Shown piece by piece: positions 43,165 through 55,408 of a stretch of DNA of 64,000 nt (positions are counted from its first letter, which is position 1; every line of letters begins with the position of its first letter). The stretch is from Coix lacryma-jobi var. lacryma-jobi (taxonomy: Eukaryota > Streptophyta > Magnoliopsida > Poales > Poaceae): contig CM019827.1 in the NCBI GenBank assembly GCA_009763385.1, positions 92,652,161-92,716,160 on the forward strand, in the 5' to 3' direction. The notes under the pieces were generated by a model. It saw only the letters and a program-made list of their open reading frames with translations. It had not been told where the DNA came from and ran no database searches. A program made the translations under genes and the position numbers.

Positions 43165-44813
43165 ATCTCCCCCTTGATGAGTGCATTGTCAGCTACCAAC
43201 ACAAATCATAATGGAAATAGAAGGAGGAAGAAGGAGAAGAGAGAACTCAACCAAATGACCCAAAAGCATAGCAAAGCCGAAGAAGGTCAAGTGGAAAGAG
43301 CAAGACAACTTGGTCCCCAAAGACATGGGCAACGGCTCGACGCGACCAAGCAAAGCAAAGCTAGCCCTCAAGAAGAGGTAGAACAGGCTCAACACCACTA
43401 GCAGATACCAAATGAAAAATCGAAGCAAAATGCTAGTCCCTCAAGACAGAGGCACAGAGGCTCAACACGACTAGCAGAAAGCTCGACATCGACTGAAAAG
43501 CTCGATACCAATGAACCCAACTGAAGCAAGAATGCGACTGCTAGTCCCCCAAGATAGAGGTACAAGCTAAACACAACTAGCAAAGCGCTCCGAACCAATT
43601 GGAAATTTCAAAAGTTCAGCACGAGCAAACTCCCCCTTGCATGGTGCACACAACCACCAACAGGGAGGCATGATTTGTCCAAATTTTCTCCCCTTAGTTC
43701 GAAAATGCACCATCAAGCAAAAAGGACCGAATGCAATTTTCTCCCCCTCAGAAAATGCACTATCAAAAGTGCCAACAAGAGAAGTTCCCCCTTCCAAAAA
43801 TGCATATGAGTCAAAATGCAAGTTAGCAGCTTCAGAAATATAGTCAAGAGAATGCAAAGATGCTTACACAGTATAAGTCTAATGACGCATCTGAAGCACA
43901 CATGCTAGCAAAGGCTCAAACTGATCACCAATTATGAAGAAAGAACATATGAGCAAAAGTGGAGCAATTTTAGCCAAAAAGGAGTCACCATCAAAATAGC
44001 ACTAGACAAGTATAGACAGGAGGTCAAACAAGTGCTAAACATGTAAAGGTGAACTACCCCTAGGAAAAGTCAATCATCATGCTATAGAATGAAACATAGA
44101 CTTGTGTATCCAGATGTTATCGGAGTTGCAGCGGTTAAAATTACACAAGTTTAAATTTCAGCATGTGAGTGTGAGAGGTTAAAAATTGTCTTGCCTAATT
44201 TTCAACTGTGCGAAGCCTATGCAGAAGCAATCAGGAGCTTAAAGCAACAGTTTCGGTCATACACTACAAGCTCAAGTTTAACTCAAAGTGCAATGAGAAA
44301 CAGTCTCGAAACTGTGATGTGTTGACAAGCAATCCCATCTCGATCTTTCTGATTCACTTAACTTGGTTCAAATTAAAGACAGTATTGAACAGACCAAGCA
44401 AGTGATAGACTCAAAACTAGAGACCATAGCAACCAGCATATATGAAAAGCACGATTGTGATTTCAAACATATTCTACATAGGCTAGTTGCACATCTCGAT
44501 GGTGAACATTTCAAGTTTTATGTTGTTAAGCAGGATCACCATTCAAAATTAGCTCAGCTCATAACATGTGTTAGTGATCAGAAAGAGCATAAGCTACAAG
44601 TACCAACATAAAGAATCGGAACATATACTACACAGAGCATAATTCATTCTAACGAATATATCCATGAAGCTCAGAATGTAAAAGCGTATGCAAAATGAAA
44701 TGCAGAAAGGATGCAAAAAGATACCAAAAGAAGAAACTAAGAGAAATGAAAAGTCAGTTTACAATCAAAAATGTTCCCCATCTAAAAGGGGAAACACACA
44801 CCAAGCTCACCTC
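43165..44813 (-). other. 3' non-coding region of fragment D
   Basis: Inverted match to 41332-42847. The polypurine words appear on the minus strand next to 43165, 43630, 43692, 43740 and 43785. No ORF with a recognisable product. Confidence 0.75.
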
Positions 44814-45973
44814 TCAACCTAGCAAAGTTGATTGGTCCAAAGGCTTGGTAAAAAATATCAGCCAACTGATGATGAGTATCGACATGGCGAGGTCGTCGAT
44901 ATCACCCTTCTCATAGTGGTCCTCGCCGAAAATGAAAGCGCACATCAATGTGTTTGGCCTTCGAGTGCAGCACGGGGTTCTTAGCAACGCTAATGGCCTC
45001 GTGCTGTCACAAAACAAAGGAACGCGAGAAAAGCTCAGACCAAAATCACGCAAAGTGGCCATCATCTAGGGTAACTGGGAACACCAGCTAGCCTCAGCAA
45101 CATACTCAGCCTCCGTGGGTAGACTGGGGAACAAGAATGCTTGCGAGAAGACCACGATACAAGCGAAGAAGAACCAATAAAATGGCAAGTCCCAGAGTGG
45201 ACTTAGGTCAATACGGCAACCAGCAAAACGGCATCGGAATATCCGCAAAGCGAGAGGGTGGAGGAAGCAGAATACCAAATCCTGAATTCTGGAGTGAAGG
45301 ATAAGTACCTCATTATGCGCTTGACCGCCTGACGGTGAGAAGTGCGTGGCGACGACTGAAATCGCGCGCACAGACACACCGACGAGGATGTCCGGGCATG
45401 TCGCCGTTAGGTACAGCAGTGAGCCAATCATACTCCGGTACTCCTTCTGGCCCACAGCTTCTCCATCCACATCTGAATCCAGGGCCGCCGTGGTCGGCAT
45501 GGGTTTTGGAAGAGGCTTGGCCTCACCAGGTCGAACTTCTTCAGGATGTCCTTGTGTGTACTTGCCCTGGTGCACGAAGTCCCTTCTCGGGATTGCTTGA
45601 TTTGCAACCCGAGGGAAAAACGTCAACTCGCCCATCATGCTCATCTCAAACTCCCTGCTCATAGTGTCTGCAAACTTGGCAACAAAGTGTGAGAAGAACC
45701 ACCGAAAATGATATCATCCACGTAAATCTGGACCAAGAGAGTATCAGTGCTTGCTTGAGAAGAAAGAGCGTTTTATCTACACATCCCCATTTAAAAACTT
45801 AGTAACCAAAAAGGTTTTCAACATATCATACAGGCTCTAGGGGCTTGTTTCAAACCATACAAAGCTTTGTGGAGTTTAAAGACATGGTTTGGAAACTGGG
45901 ATTTTTCAAAACCGGGGGGTTGTCTAACATAACCTCCTCTTCTATGTAGCCGTTTAAGAAGGCACTCTTGACA
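44814..45973 (-). pseudogene. RT and RNase H remnant of fragment D
   Basis: Minus-strand frames give RT pieces (FEMSMMGELTFF, KEYRSMIGSLLYLTAT) and RNase H pieces (ATLRDFGLSFSRV, TKPLDQST). The YVDD-encoding bases are at about 45711-45731. Numerous small indels put these in different frames. The RT is cut after the codons for VKSAFLNGYIEEE near 45970. Confidence 0.85.
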
Positions 45974-47496
45974 TGTTGGTAGTTCTTAGCTTCACTAAGA
46001 TAGAGCTAGGCAAACTATCCCCTGTAACGGCCCAGGAATGCTTGTTGGCACTTGTAACGTTGTTACTAGGGAGGACTATGGAGTCTATTCCCGGCAACGG
46101 CGTCAGAAATGCTTGAAGCAAGACCGGTCACTATACCTAAAGGAGTGGAGCTAAAGCAGCTATCTACTATGCCAAGCGGGGTTGTCAATCCCGACACTAG
46201 TAGGAGCTAGCTAGAGAGAATGCAATCTACCCGGAGGAGATTCTGCAAGCGCACAGAACATCGTAGTAGCACTTCGCCTGGGAGTACTAGGTGTCGATTA
46301 TTTGATCCCAAGGGAAGGCTAGGGTGGTGTATGAGTTGAGTCAAGGAGGGATGAGATCGAAGAAAAGAGAAAGGGGAAAAGGTGAGTAGAGAGGAGATGA
46401 AAGGCTAGAAAGAATATATGGGTGGATAGGTAAGGATGATATGGATGGCTAAGGTAAGGTGGATGGATAGGGTGATAAATGGAATAGGATAACTAAGGGT
46501 AACTAGGATAACTAACTGCTAACTAATGATAACTACTCCTAGATAACTGCAAAGCAAGATAACTACGAAGCAGAGAGTTATGAAGCAAGGCAGGCAAAAG
46601 GCAATAAAGAAACTAAGTTGAGTAAAGTTTTATTCCTATCTTATCAAGTATCGAGGCGTACAGCCTTTACCGCTTACTTAGGTTGAACGCTTAGCACAAC
46701 GAGCCTTACTGTTAAACTGGGCCAACTAATGGTGAATTCAAGGCGCACAGGGCTGTCACCACCTGCTTGCTACCACAGCTATCCTGGGGTCCAGCCGTAT
46801 CTGAAGGTAAGTCTATAACTAAGCACCACGCTTAACTATATTCTAACTATCTCTACCCTAGCTTTGAATAGAGACACCCTTGCGGACGTCAGAGAGCAAA
46901 CACTTGACTTAATAAGATAAACACTTAACTAACTAAGCAACCTATTGGCAAAGATCAAACACTAAGCTCACTAGGGATTAACTACTATGGCTAAGTGAAT
47001 TGATCTGTAGGATAGCTAGGCACTCAAGCAATCAATCAAGTATACCACTCAATACTGATAAGTAGAATAAAGTAATACTTGAAATGATGAACTAGAATAT
47101 ACTAAATGCTAGGTAACAAGAGCAAAACCTGAACTGGAGATGAAGGAAGACTCTTCCCAGCTCCAGGACCGATCACTCGCACGCCTCTACTCTTGAGCTG
47201 TGCCTTGAGCAGCGCTACCGCGAGGGCGAAGATGCTTGCTCTACTAGCTACCTACTTGCCTAAGCTCTCTAAGCTTCTAACCTAACTCTCACTTGCTTCT
47301 CTTGGAAGTGTGGGATATGAAGGTATACAAATGAAGAGGTGCCTCTAGGGGGTATTATAGCTTGAGAAGTGAGGGGGGGTACTTATAGGGGGCAGCCCAC
47401 CGACTAGGGTTAGGTCAAGTGGCGGGCGCCACTCCCTACTGGCGGCTGCCAGTCCCCTGGCCACTGGATGCACCGCCCTTGATCCAACGGCCTCCA
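45974..47496 (-). mobile_element. Athila-type LTR fragment 2
   Basis: Starts TGTTGG and matches fragment 1 (11343-11720) over its first about 375 bp, then continues where fragment 1 is interrupted. Two primer-site-like words lie near 46013 and 46085. The middle part (GTAAGTC ... AAGCACCACGCTTA) resembles the complete LTR at 55996-57850 but is diverged, so it is another subfamily. TATA-like minus-strand words lie near 47353 and 47388. The right edge, near 47490-47500, is a junction with Sirevirus LTR sequence and is not the natural LTR end. Confidence 0.65.
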
Positions 47497-48064
47497 GGTG
47501 GACAGTCCACAGTATGAATCCGCGGATAGTCCGGGAGTCGTGCAGGGGGTGTTCAGCAACTGTTTGTTTGGCCGATTTTTGCCGGCGGACAGTCCGCCAG
47601 GGGACACGGACAGTCCGCCCCTGGCGCGGACAGTCCGGGACTGGGGGTCCGGACAATCCGGGATTTGGCTGGTTGCGTTTTAGTGCGTTTGCTCTCCCGG
47701 CTTTTCCGCTTGTTTCCGGACTTCTCGTTTGGCCCTAGAGTTCACCTAGGAAACTCTCTAATTGTCTTTTCTACGTGTTAGCATAGGTATTTGGAGGAAT
47801 CCCAACGTAGCCCTTCATCTAAGTTTGGGAGTGGGTCTTTTGGCTAAGAACTTGAGCCGAAGCTTTTGGCGTTTGGTTTGCTCTTGCTTGGTGGTGCCTC
47901 GCTGTGATCTAGGGATCATCCACCCTCTTCCAAGGGTCGTGGGCATCACGTTTGGCCGAAGGTTTTGGGGTTGATTTTTGGGACAAAGGCCAAAGTTTCG
48001 AGAGAAATTTTTGTGCTCCCTTCACCTCCCCCTCTGGTTCGCTTGTTGCATTCTCGGTCCTTCA
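47497..48064 (+). repeat. Truncated 5' LTR of Sirevirus E
   Basis: Only the R/U5 end is left. It carries about six CGGACAGTCCG-type words, as in LTR1, then the shared tail to CGGTCCTTCA. The U3 part, including hairpins and TATA, is missing, so element E has no promoter of its own here. Confidence 0.85.
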
Positions 48065-48066
48065 AT

Positions 48067-48083
48067 TGGTATCAGAGCAGGTT
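48067..48083 (+). promoter_or_regulatory. Primer binding site of Sirevirus E
   Basis: TGGTATCAGAGCAGGTT, initiator-Met type, two bases after the LTR end. Confidence 0.88.
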
Positions 48084-48128
48084 AAGGATCTTCCACCTTA
48101 GCCGGTTCCAGATCAACAGAAGGCGAAC

Positions 48129-50704
48129 ATGGATCGCGGCGTGGCAAACCGTCATTTTTCGATGGGACGAACTATGGCGTATTGGAAGATACGCAGGCGC
48201 CCTATCATCAGAGTTTGGGTGCTTCCATCTGGGATATTTGCAACTATGCCGATTACGTGGTCTTGGCTGCTCGTGTGACTTAGCATCAGATTGATGAGCA
48301 CGATGCCAATAGCCGAGCCCGTAATGCTCTTTTCTCATGTTTGAGCATGACGGAGTTTGATCGCGTTCTCACCTCGCTACGGCTCGGGAGATTGGGCTAC
48401 CCTCATGCGTTTCCATGAGGGAACCACTAGTCAAAACCCGTCTCTATGAGTCGCACAAGCGAGAGTATGAGAACTTTTGACATATGACTAGCGAGACCAT
48501 AGAGAGTTATTCGCTCGCTTTCAGGTGATGTGAACATGATGAGGGCTAACAAGGAGCTGTTGCCTTCGATGATCATGAGAGGGCTTTGAAGCTGTTACAC
48601 ACTCTCGATCGGTCGGTGTGGGACTCGAAGGTTCAGGCGATCATCGAATCACCTAACTATGAGACCCTCAATGCGACGAGCTCTTCAGTAAGCTCAAGTC
48701 CAGTGAGATTGACGCCATGGCGAGGGCTTCTTATGAGAATCCTTCTGGCCCATCAATGGCTTTGGTTTCTGGCTCTTCTGCAACCCTCTGGAGGCTTTGC
48801 TCTTTCATCTTCTTTACTGTCATAGAGGAGCAGCTGGGTTTCATGGCGGACGACGAGTTGGCTTGCTTGCCAACCAGTTCTCGCGGTTCCACAAAAACCG
48901 CATGAACCATCACCACGGAGGAGGACGTGGTGGCTGCTACGAGTGTGGAGGCTCGGACCACTTCATCGCCAATTGCCCGAAGAAGTACAAGCAAGTCTTC
49001 GGCAAGGCGGATCACGGCCACAAGTACGACTCCGGCAAGCGCAAGGAGAAGTACGTCCCCGCCAGCACAAGCGGAGGGGCGGCTTCAACAAAGAGTACAT
49101 CAAGGAGAAGTACTTGGAGAAGGCCCAGGCCGAGCAAAGCGTGCTTTCTTCGCCATGCTCAGCGACGTCGACGACTCGGATGATGACTCTGCTTCCTCAA
49201 GCGACGAGTCCGAGAAGAAGAAGATTGAGGACAAGCTGAACGGCCTCTGCTTCTTCGTCGACAACGAGGGCTTTTGTCACCATGGCCATCGGCAAGGAGG
49301 TCGATAGCCAGCTGGAGGAGATCCCTCGGAATGACGACAACGACACCTCCCAGGTATCTCAGGCCCCTGATGAGCTTTCTGTGAGTCGAGAAAAGAACTT
49401 ACTACCACCTTTCTTAGTCAAGCTTAAGCTGCTTAGGCATGTACTAGAGAGCGGAAGGAGTTTAGGCAGAAGGGGAGGATATGGTGAAGGAGCTTGGTTG
49501 TCAGTCCACCGTTGTCATGACTGAGGAGGATGAGTGTGAGATGTGCTCCAAGCACATGACTGACCTTCTCACTTTGAGGGGGAAGTATGTTGCTTGGTTG
49601 GAGAGGTGGATGAGCTTATGAGCGAGATCCTCAGTACTTGGTGCGTGCAAGTCTTGTGGAGGCTTGCAATCCGAGTTGGCAGAGAAGAATGCTAGGATAG
49701 TGTCTCTTGAGAAGGCCAGCTCGGGTAGCACTTGTGTGTCTAGATGCACTTTGTGTGAGGGTTTTGAGATGGAGATTGCGAATGTGCAGCATGACAAGAT
49801 GCAAACCGAGGAAGAAACACATACCTACCTTCAGACCATCTTGTCATGGGTGTCTTGTGGTGAGCCGCAGCTTGGGATGATGATCTCCCAATTCAAGCGT
49901 GCTGCTGGAGGTCCAGGTGTAGGCTTTGCTCAGGGTGTTGAGTGTGCTTTCTCTTTTGGCAAGATTGGAGAGTCGAGTGGTCTTAACCCGAGTGAGAAGC
50001 CCAACTCCACCACTACTCCCAAGCTTACCAAGATTCCACCCAAAGAGCCTCTAAAGCCTAACACCAAGGATGGGGTGTTTGTTGAACCTCCAAGAGCTCC
50101 ACCCAAGAAACAATCGTGGGCTCCAAAACCAAACCACCTCAAGAACAAGCTAGACACCATGCCACCTATCCAAGAGGAGCTCATGCCACAGAAGGGCAAA
50201 GTGATCCACACCCACTACCATGAGTACCAACAACCCCCTATGAGAGCCGTGAGGTACCATTTTGAGCACTGTGGGAGAGATGGACACTGGAGGGAGTTTT
50301 GCTTTTGGCGCAAGAGAGAGGAGCGCCGTGCAAAGGAGATGAACAACACGAACATGTACCATCCTTTCCATGATGTACATGTGTCGATTGTTCAGAGGCG
50401 TGCTGCTAGGCCTAGAGGTCCAATGCCTCGAGTTCCTAGGCCTAGGCCGCGAGGAGGACGTGCCCGGCGGGAGCCTGCAGTTGTGGGCTATGGACCCCGT
50501 GGCGGTGGCTTTGTAGTTGAGCGTTTTGCCCCATTGCGTTTTGAGTTTCGCGATGACGCTCTTCCCTTAGCGGACCACGATTTCCTCTGCATGGTGATCG
50601 CTTTCCCCATAGACGTGCTAGGAATGGTTTTTTCTACAAACCGTTCTTTTGAGCAGCTGGCCCAACACTGGTATAATTCTCATTTCACTCACCTAGTGTT
50701 GGAC
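48129..50704 (+). pseudogene. Sirevirus Gag of element E
   Basis: ATG at 48129 followed by the shared N-terminus, then many one-base losses that scatter the frame (pieces at 48586-48825, 48797-49307, 49282-49524 and 49664 on). The first zinc knuckle is at 48935-48976 (CYECGGSDHFIANC). The second reads FEHCGRDGHWREFC near 50258-50300: its first Cys has become Phe, so zinc binding is lost. The Arg/Pro-rich tail is present. Same protein as in B and C, more decayed. Confidence 0.85.
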
Positions 50705-50747
50705 CGTATGCTCACCCTATGTCTTTTTATTGATGTAGGTAAAATGA

Positions 50748-52310
50748 TTGGAGAACGTTTGGTTGGTGGATTTCGGGTGTTCGAGGCACATGACCGGAAA
50801 CGCCAAGTGGTTCTGCAGTCTTAGTCTAGTCGCCGGAAATGAGCACTTTGTGTTGCGTGATGTTGCTCTTGTTTCTAACTTGCATTTTAACCTTCTTTTT
50901 ATTTTGCAACATTTCGATGATGACTATGAGATTCGTTTTAAACCGAATCTCAGTTGTATTTGGATCCTTAGGGCAATCTTGTATGTTTGATTTCGCCCTT
51001 TGGGAAAGTCTTTCATGCGAATTTCTCGGAGTCTTTTGAATTTTCTCGTTGTCTTTTGGCTGGACCTTCTTCCTCTGATCTTTGGAAGTGGCATAGGAGA
51101 CTAGGACATTTGAGTTTCGACTTGCTTGCAAGGCTTAGTTCACTTGGCCTAATCCGAGGATTGCCCAAGTTGTCCATGGAGAAGGATCTTGTTTGCCATT
51201 CTTGTAGACATAGGAAGATGGTTGCCGCTCCCCACCATCCAGTGACTCAGGTCATGACTAGCGCCCTAGAGAGCTTTGCATATGGATCTTGTTGGTTCGG
51301 CTCGGGTGAGCTCGGTTGGGGGGAAGTGGTATGTGCTTGTTGTTGTTGATGACTTTTCGAGATATTCGTGGGTTTTCTTTTTAGCTGAGAAAACTGAGAC
51401 TTTCTTTTTTGCTCGCAATCTGATTTTGCGTCTTCAGAACGAGTTCCCTATGAACTCGATGCGAGCTATTAGAAGTGATAATGGTTCCGAGTTCAAAAAC
51501 TCGGATTTTGAGAAGTTTTGTGACTCTTTGGGTTTGGAGCATCAGTTTTTCTTCCCCCTACACACCACCATAGAATGGTGTTGTAGAGAGGAAGAATCGA
51601 ACCCTTGTAGAGATGGCCAGGACGATGCTTTATGAGCATAGGACTCCTAGGCGATATTGGGCCGAAGCTATGAACACTACATGCTATATTTCCAATCGCA
51701 TTTTTCTCCAAGCTTTCATGAAAAAGACTTCTTATGAGTTGCGTTTTGGAAAACAGCCCAAAGTGAGTTATTTTAGAGTTTTCGGTTGCCATTGTTTTAT
51801 ACTCAAAAAGGGCAATTTGGACAAGTTTGAGTCTCGTTCTTCTGACGGTGTATTTTTGGGTTATGGCACTCATACTCGTGCATATCGTGTACTTAACCTT
51901 GATACTAACCGAGTCAAGGAGACATCCGATGTCACCTTCGACGAGACTATTCTTTGTCCTTCTTCTAGTTTTGAGCGTGCAGGTGATCATGAGGTTGGAG
52001 AACCTCTTTTCGATGATGAGGAAGAAGGTGTTGAAGGGATTGATGATCCAGCATTTCCTCCACCTGCTGCGCCGAGTAGGTCGACTTCGACCACGAGTGC
52101 ACGTGGCCCCGACCCTTCTTCCTCTACTACATGGGGGCCATGTGATCCACCACCTCGGGCTGTACCGCTTGTTCCCGAGGAGGCACCAGCTACTGTTGAG
52201 GGGGAGGTTACATCAGCAAGGGAGGCGCCACAACACATTCAGCGCCAACACCCTCCACAACAGATGATCGGCAACATCCAAGAACGCGTCACTCGGTCTA
52301 GGTCACCACA
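50748..52310 (+). pseudogene. Sirevirus protease and integrase of element E
   Basis: The protease motif reads VDFGCSRHMTG: the Asp-Ser-Gly triad has become Asp-Phe-Gly. About 66 bp encoding the flap segment (KEYITFGD ... SRGSVRV in B and C) are deleted near 50840. The integrase zinc region is near 51085-51235 with CHSCRHRKM. The first Asp region is shifted (about 51285), the second Asp is in IRSDNGSEF (about 51475), and the NGVVER Glu region is frame-broken near 51570. The C-terminal part (51613 on) is open and runs through YRVLNLDTNRV into the acidic linker. Inactive. Confidence 0.87.
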
Positions 52311-53873
52311 AATCTCTCACTTTGCTCATTCTGCATTTGTTGCTGATTTTGAACCCCGAGATGTTGGACACGCTTTATCTGATCCGGATTGGGTCAATGT
52401 CATGCATGAGGAGCTTGAAAATTTTGAAAGAAATCGGGTTTGGGTTCTTATTCCTCTTCCTCCTGAGTGTCACCCTATTGGGACAAAATGGGTTTTCAAA
52501 AACATACAAGGAGAAGATGGCAATGTTGTGAGAAACAAGGCCAGACTTGTAGCCCAGGGGTATAGTCAGAAGGAGGGGATAGACTATGAGGAGACTTTTG
52601 CTCCTGTAGCTCGTTTGGAGGCAATTAGGATCCTCTTGGCTTTTGCTGCATCCAAAGGGTTTAAACTTTTTCAAATGGATGTCAAGAGTGCCTTCTTAAA
52701 CGACTACATAGAAGAGGAGGCGTATGTGAAACAACCCCCCGGTTTTGAAAATCCCAAGTTTCCAAACCATGTTTTAAACTTCACAAAGCCTTATATGGTT
52801 GAAACAAGCCCCTAGAGCCTGGTATGATAGGTTGAAAACTTTTTGCTTGCTAAGGGTTTTAAAATGGGATGTGTGGATAAAACGCTCTTTCTCCTCAAGC
52901 AAGGCAATGACACTTTGTTGGTTCAAATTTATGTGGATGATATCATCTTTGGTGGTTCTTCTCATGCTTTGGTTGCCAAGTTTGCAGATACTATGAGCAG
53001 GGAATTTGAGATGAGCATGATGGGCGAGTTGACGTTTTTCCTCGGGTTGCAAATCAAGCAATCCCGAGAGGGAATGTTTGTGCACCACGGCAAGTACACT
53101 AAGGACATATTGAAGAAGTTCGATATGGGTGAGGCAAAGACTCTTCCAACACCCATGTCGACCACGACGGCCCTGGATGCGGACAAGGATGGAGAAGCTG
53201 TGGACCAGAAGGAGTACCGGGGTATGATCAGGTCGCTGCTGTACCTGACGGCAACACGCCCGGACATCCAGTTCACGGTATGTCTTTGTGCGCGATTTCA
53301 GTCATCACCGCGCGCCTCTCACCGTCAGGCGGTCAAGCGCATTATGAGGTACTTATGCTTCACACCAGAGTTGGAATTTGGTATTCTGCTTCCTCCACCC
53401 TCTCCCTTTGTGGTTATTTCGATGCCGATTTTGCTGGTTGCCAACATGATCGCAAGTCCACTTCTGGAACTTGTCAGTTTATTGGTTCTTCTCTTGTATC
53501 CTGGTCTTCTCGCAAGCAGTCTAGTGTCGCCCAGTCTACCACGGAGGCTGAGTATGTTGCTGCGGCTAGCTGCTATTCCCAGTTGCTTTGGATGATGGGC
53601 ACTTTGCATGATTTTGGTCTGAGCTTTTCTCGCGTTACTTTGCTTTGTGACAGCATGAGTGCTATTAGCGTTGCTAAGAACCCCGTGCTGCATTCTAAGA
53701 CCAAACACATTGATGTGCTCTTTCACTTTCTGCGAGACCATTATGAGAAGGATGATATCCACCTTCACCATGTCGATACTCATCATTAGTTGGCAGATAT
53801 TTTTACCAAGCCTTTGGACCAATCAACCTATGCTAGGTTGAGAGGTGAGCTTGGTGTGTGTTTCCCCTTTTAG
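52311..53873 (+). pseudogene. Sirevirus RT and RNase H of element E
   Basis: RT is in one frame from QISHFAHSAFVADFEPRD through FQMDVKSAFLND to about 52790, where two one-base losses shift it. It resumes at 52843 with the YVDD box (about 52932-52943), KQSREGMFVHHGKY and KEYRGMIRSLLYL. A shift near 53370 leads into RNase H (53280-53789 frame) with DADFAGCQHDRKSTSGT and TTEAEYVAAA. A TAG at 53787-53789 replaces the CAG seen in C, before LADIFTKPLD. The normal pol stop is at about 53873. This is the best preserved RT of the three plus-strand Sireviruses. Confidence 0.88.
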
Positions 53874-55408
53874 TTGGGGGGAACATTTTGGTTCTTGTGT
53901 ATCATAGACTGACTCTTCTCTTTTCGTTTGTGCATTTAATCATGCATCTTTGCATTTTCAAGCTTCTTGTATATAATCTTTAGAATGTGACTATGCTCTG
54001 GTTAGTGTATAATCCGATGCTATAAGATGATGCTTGTAGCTTATGCTCTTTCTGATCACTGATACATGTTGTGAGCTGAGCTATTTTATGAATGGTGAAT
54101 ATGCTTAATAAACATAACATTTAAAACTTGTTCACCATTGAGATTGACAACTAGCATGTGTAGAATGTGTGTTGAAATCCCTTGTGCTTTTCATATATGC
54201 TAGGTTGCTATGTCTCTAGTTCTGAGTCATTCACTTGCTTGGTATGTTCATGTTCTTCCTTAAAATTGAACCAAGTTTAAGTGAATTGGAAAGATCGAGA
54301 TGGAATTGCTTGTCAGCACATCACGGTATCAAGACTGTTTCTCATTGCACATTGAGTTAAACTTGAGCCGTGTAGTGTAAGACCGAAACTGTTGCTTTAA
54401 GCTTCTGATTGCTTCTGCATAGGCTTAGCACGGTTGAAAAGTTAGGCTTTGACAAGTTTTCAACCTCTTGCAATCATATGCTGAAATTTGAACTTGTGTA
54501 ATTTGACCGCTGCAACTCCGATATAATTTGAATACACAAGTCTATGTTTCATTCTATAGCATGATGATTGAACTTTGCTACGGGTAGTTCACCTTGTATA
54601 CATGTTTAGCACTTGTTTGACTTCCTGTCTATACATGTTCAGTGCTATTTTTATGGTGAATATCTTTTTGGCTACAAATCTGCTCACCTTGCTCAAATGT
54701 TCATATTTTGTTTTTAGTGATCAGTTTGAGCCTTTGCTAGCATCCGGTGCATGTTGTTGAGTCATCGGATCAGCACTTTGTCGAGCATCCTTTCATTCTA
54801 TCGACTATATTCTTGAAGCTGCTAACTTGCATTTTGACTCATATGCATTTGGAGGGGAGATTCTTGATAGTGCATTATCAACTAAGGGGGAGAAATTTGA
54901 CAAATCTTGTTCAGTTGTGTGCACTATTGAAGGGGGGGGAGTTTTGAGTGGCTCGGATTTTGAGGATTTTGAATTTTCCAAGGTGTGGAGCTTTTTTGCT
55001 AGTTGTGTTGAGCCTCCGTGCCTCTGTCTTGAGGGACTAGCAGTTTTGTTTTTCGATGATTGTTCAGCTGATTGTGCTATTCAGTTGATTTTGCATCATT
55101 GGATATCGAGCTTTCTTGCGTTTCAGCTGTCACCATTTCTGTTGGTTTTCAGTTGGTATCGAGTTTTCTCGCTAGCGGTGTTGAGCCTGTTCTACCTCTT
55201 CTAGAGGGCTAGCTTTCCTTTGCTTGGTTGCGTCGATCCGTTGCCCATGTCTTTGGAGACTAAGTTGTTTTGCTCTTTCACTTGACCTTCTTCTGGCTTT
55301 GACATGCTTTTGGGTCATTTGGATGAGTTCTCTTCTTCTTCTTCTTCCTTCTTCTATTTTATTATGTTTTGTGTTGGTAGTTGACAATGCACTCATCAAG
55401 GGGGAGAT
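53874..55408 (+). other. 3' non-coding region of element E
   Basis: Homologous to 41332-42847. Polypurine words are at about 54886 (CTAAGGGGGAGAAA), 54931 (GAAGGGGGGGGAG) and 55399 (CAAGGGGGAGATTG, the terminal PPT). A 125-codon ORF at 54827 is hydrophobic, of low complexity and not shared in frame with the other copies, so I do not call it a gene. Confidence 0.75.

Larger units (their letters stand above)
43023..45973 (-). mobile_element. Sirevirus fragment D, minus strand, 3' half
   Basis: In minus-strand order: RT from inside the finger domain, RNase H, the 3' region with polypurine tracts (43165-44813), and the first 142 bp of a 3' LTR (43164-43023). The 5' half is missing because an Athila LTR starts at 45974. 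Element A has the same arrangement of RT, RNase H and Athila. Confidence 0.85.

Noticed and set aside
54827..55204. 125-codon ORF in the 3' region of element E as an env-like gene
   Set aside because: It is low complexity, breaks in the homologous regions of A, C and D, and starts within a polypurine repeat region.
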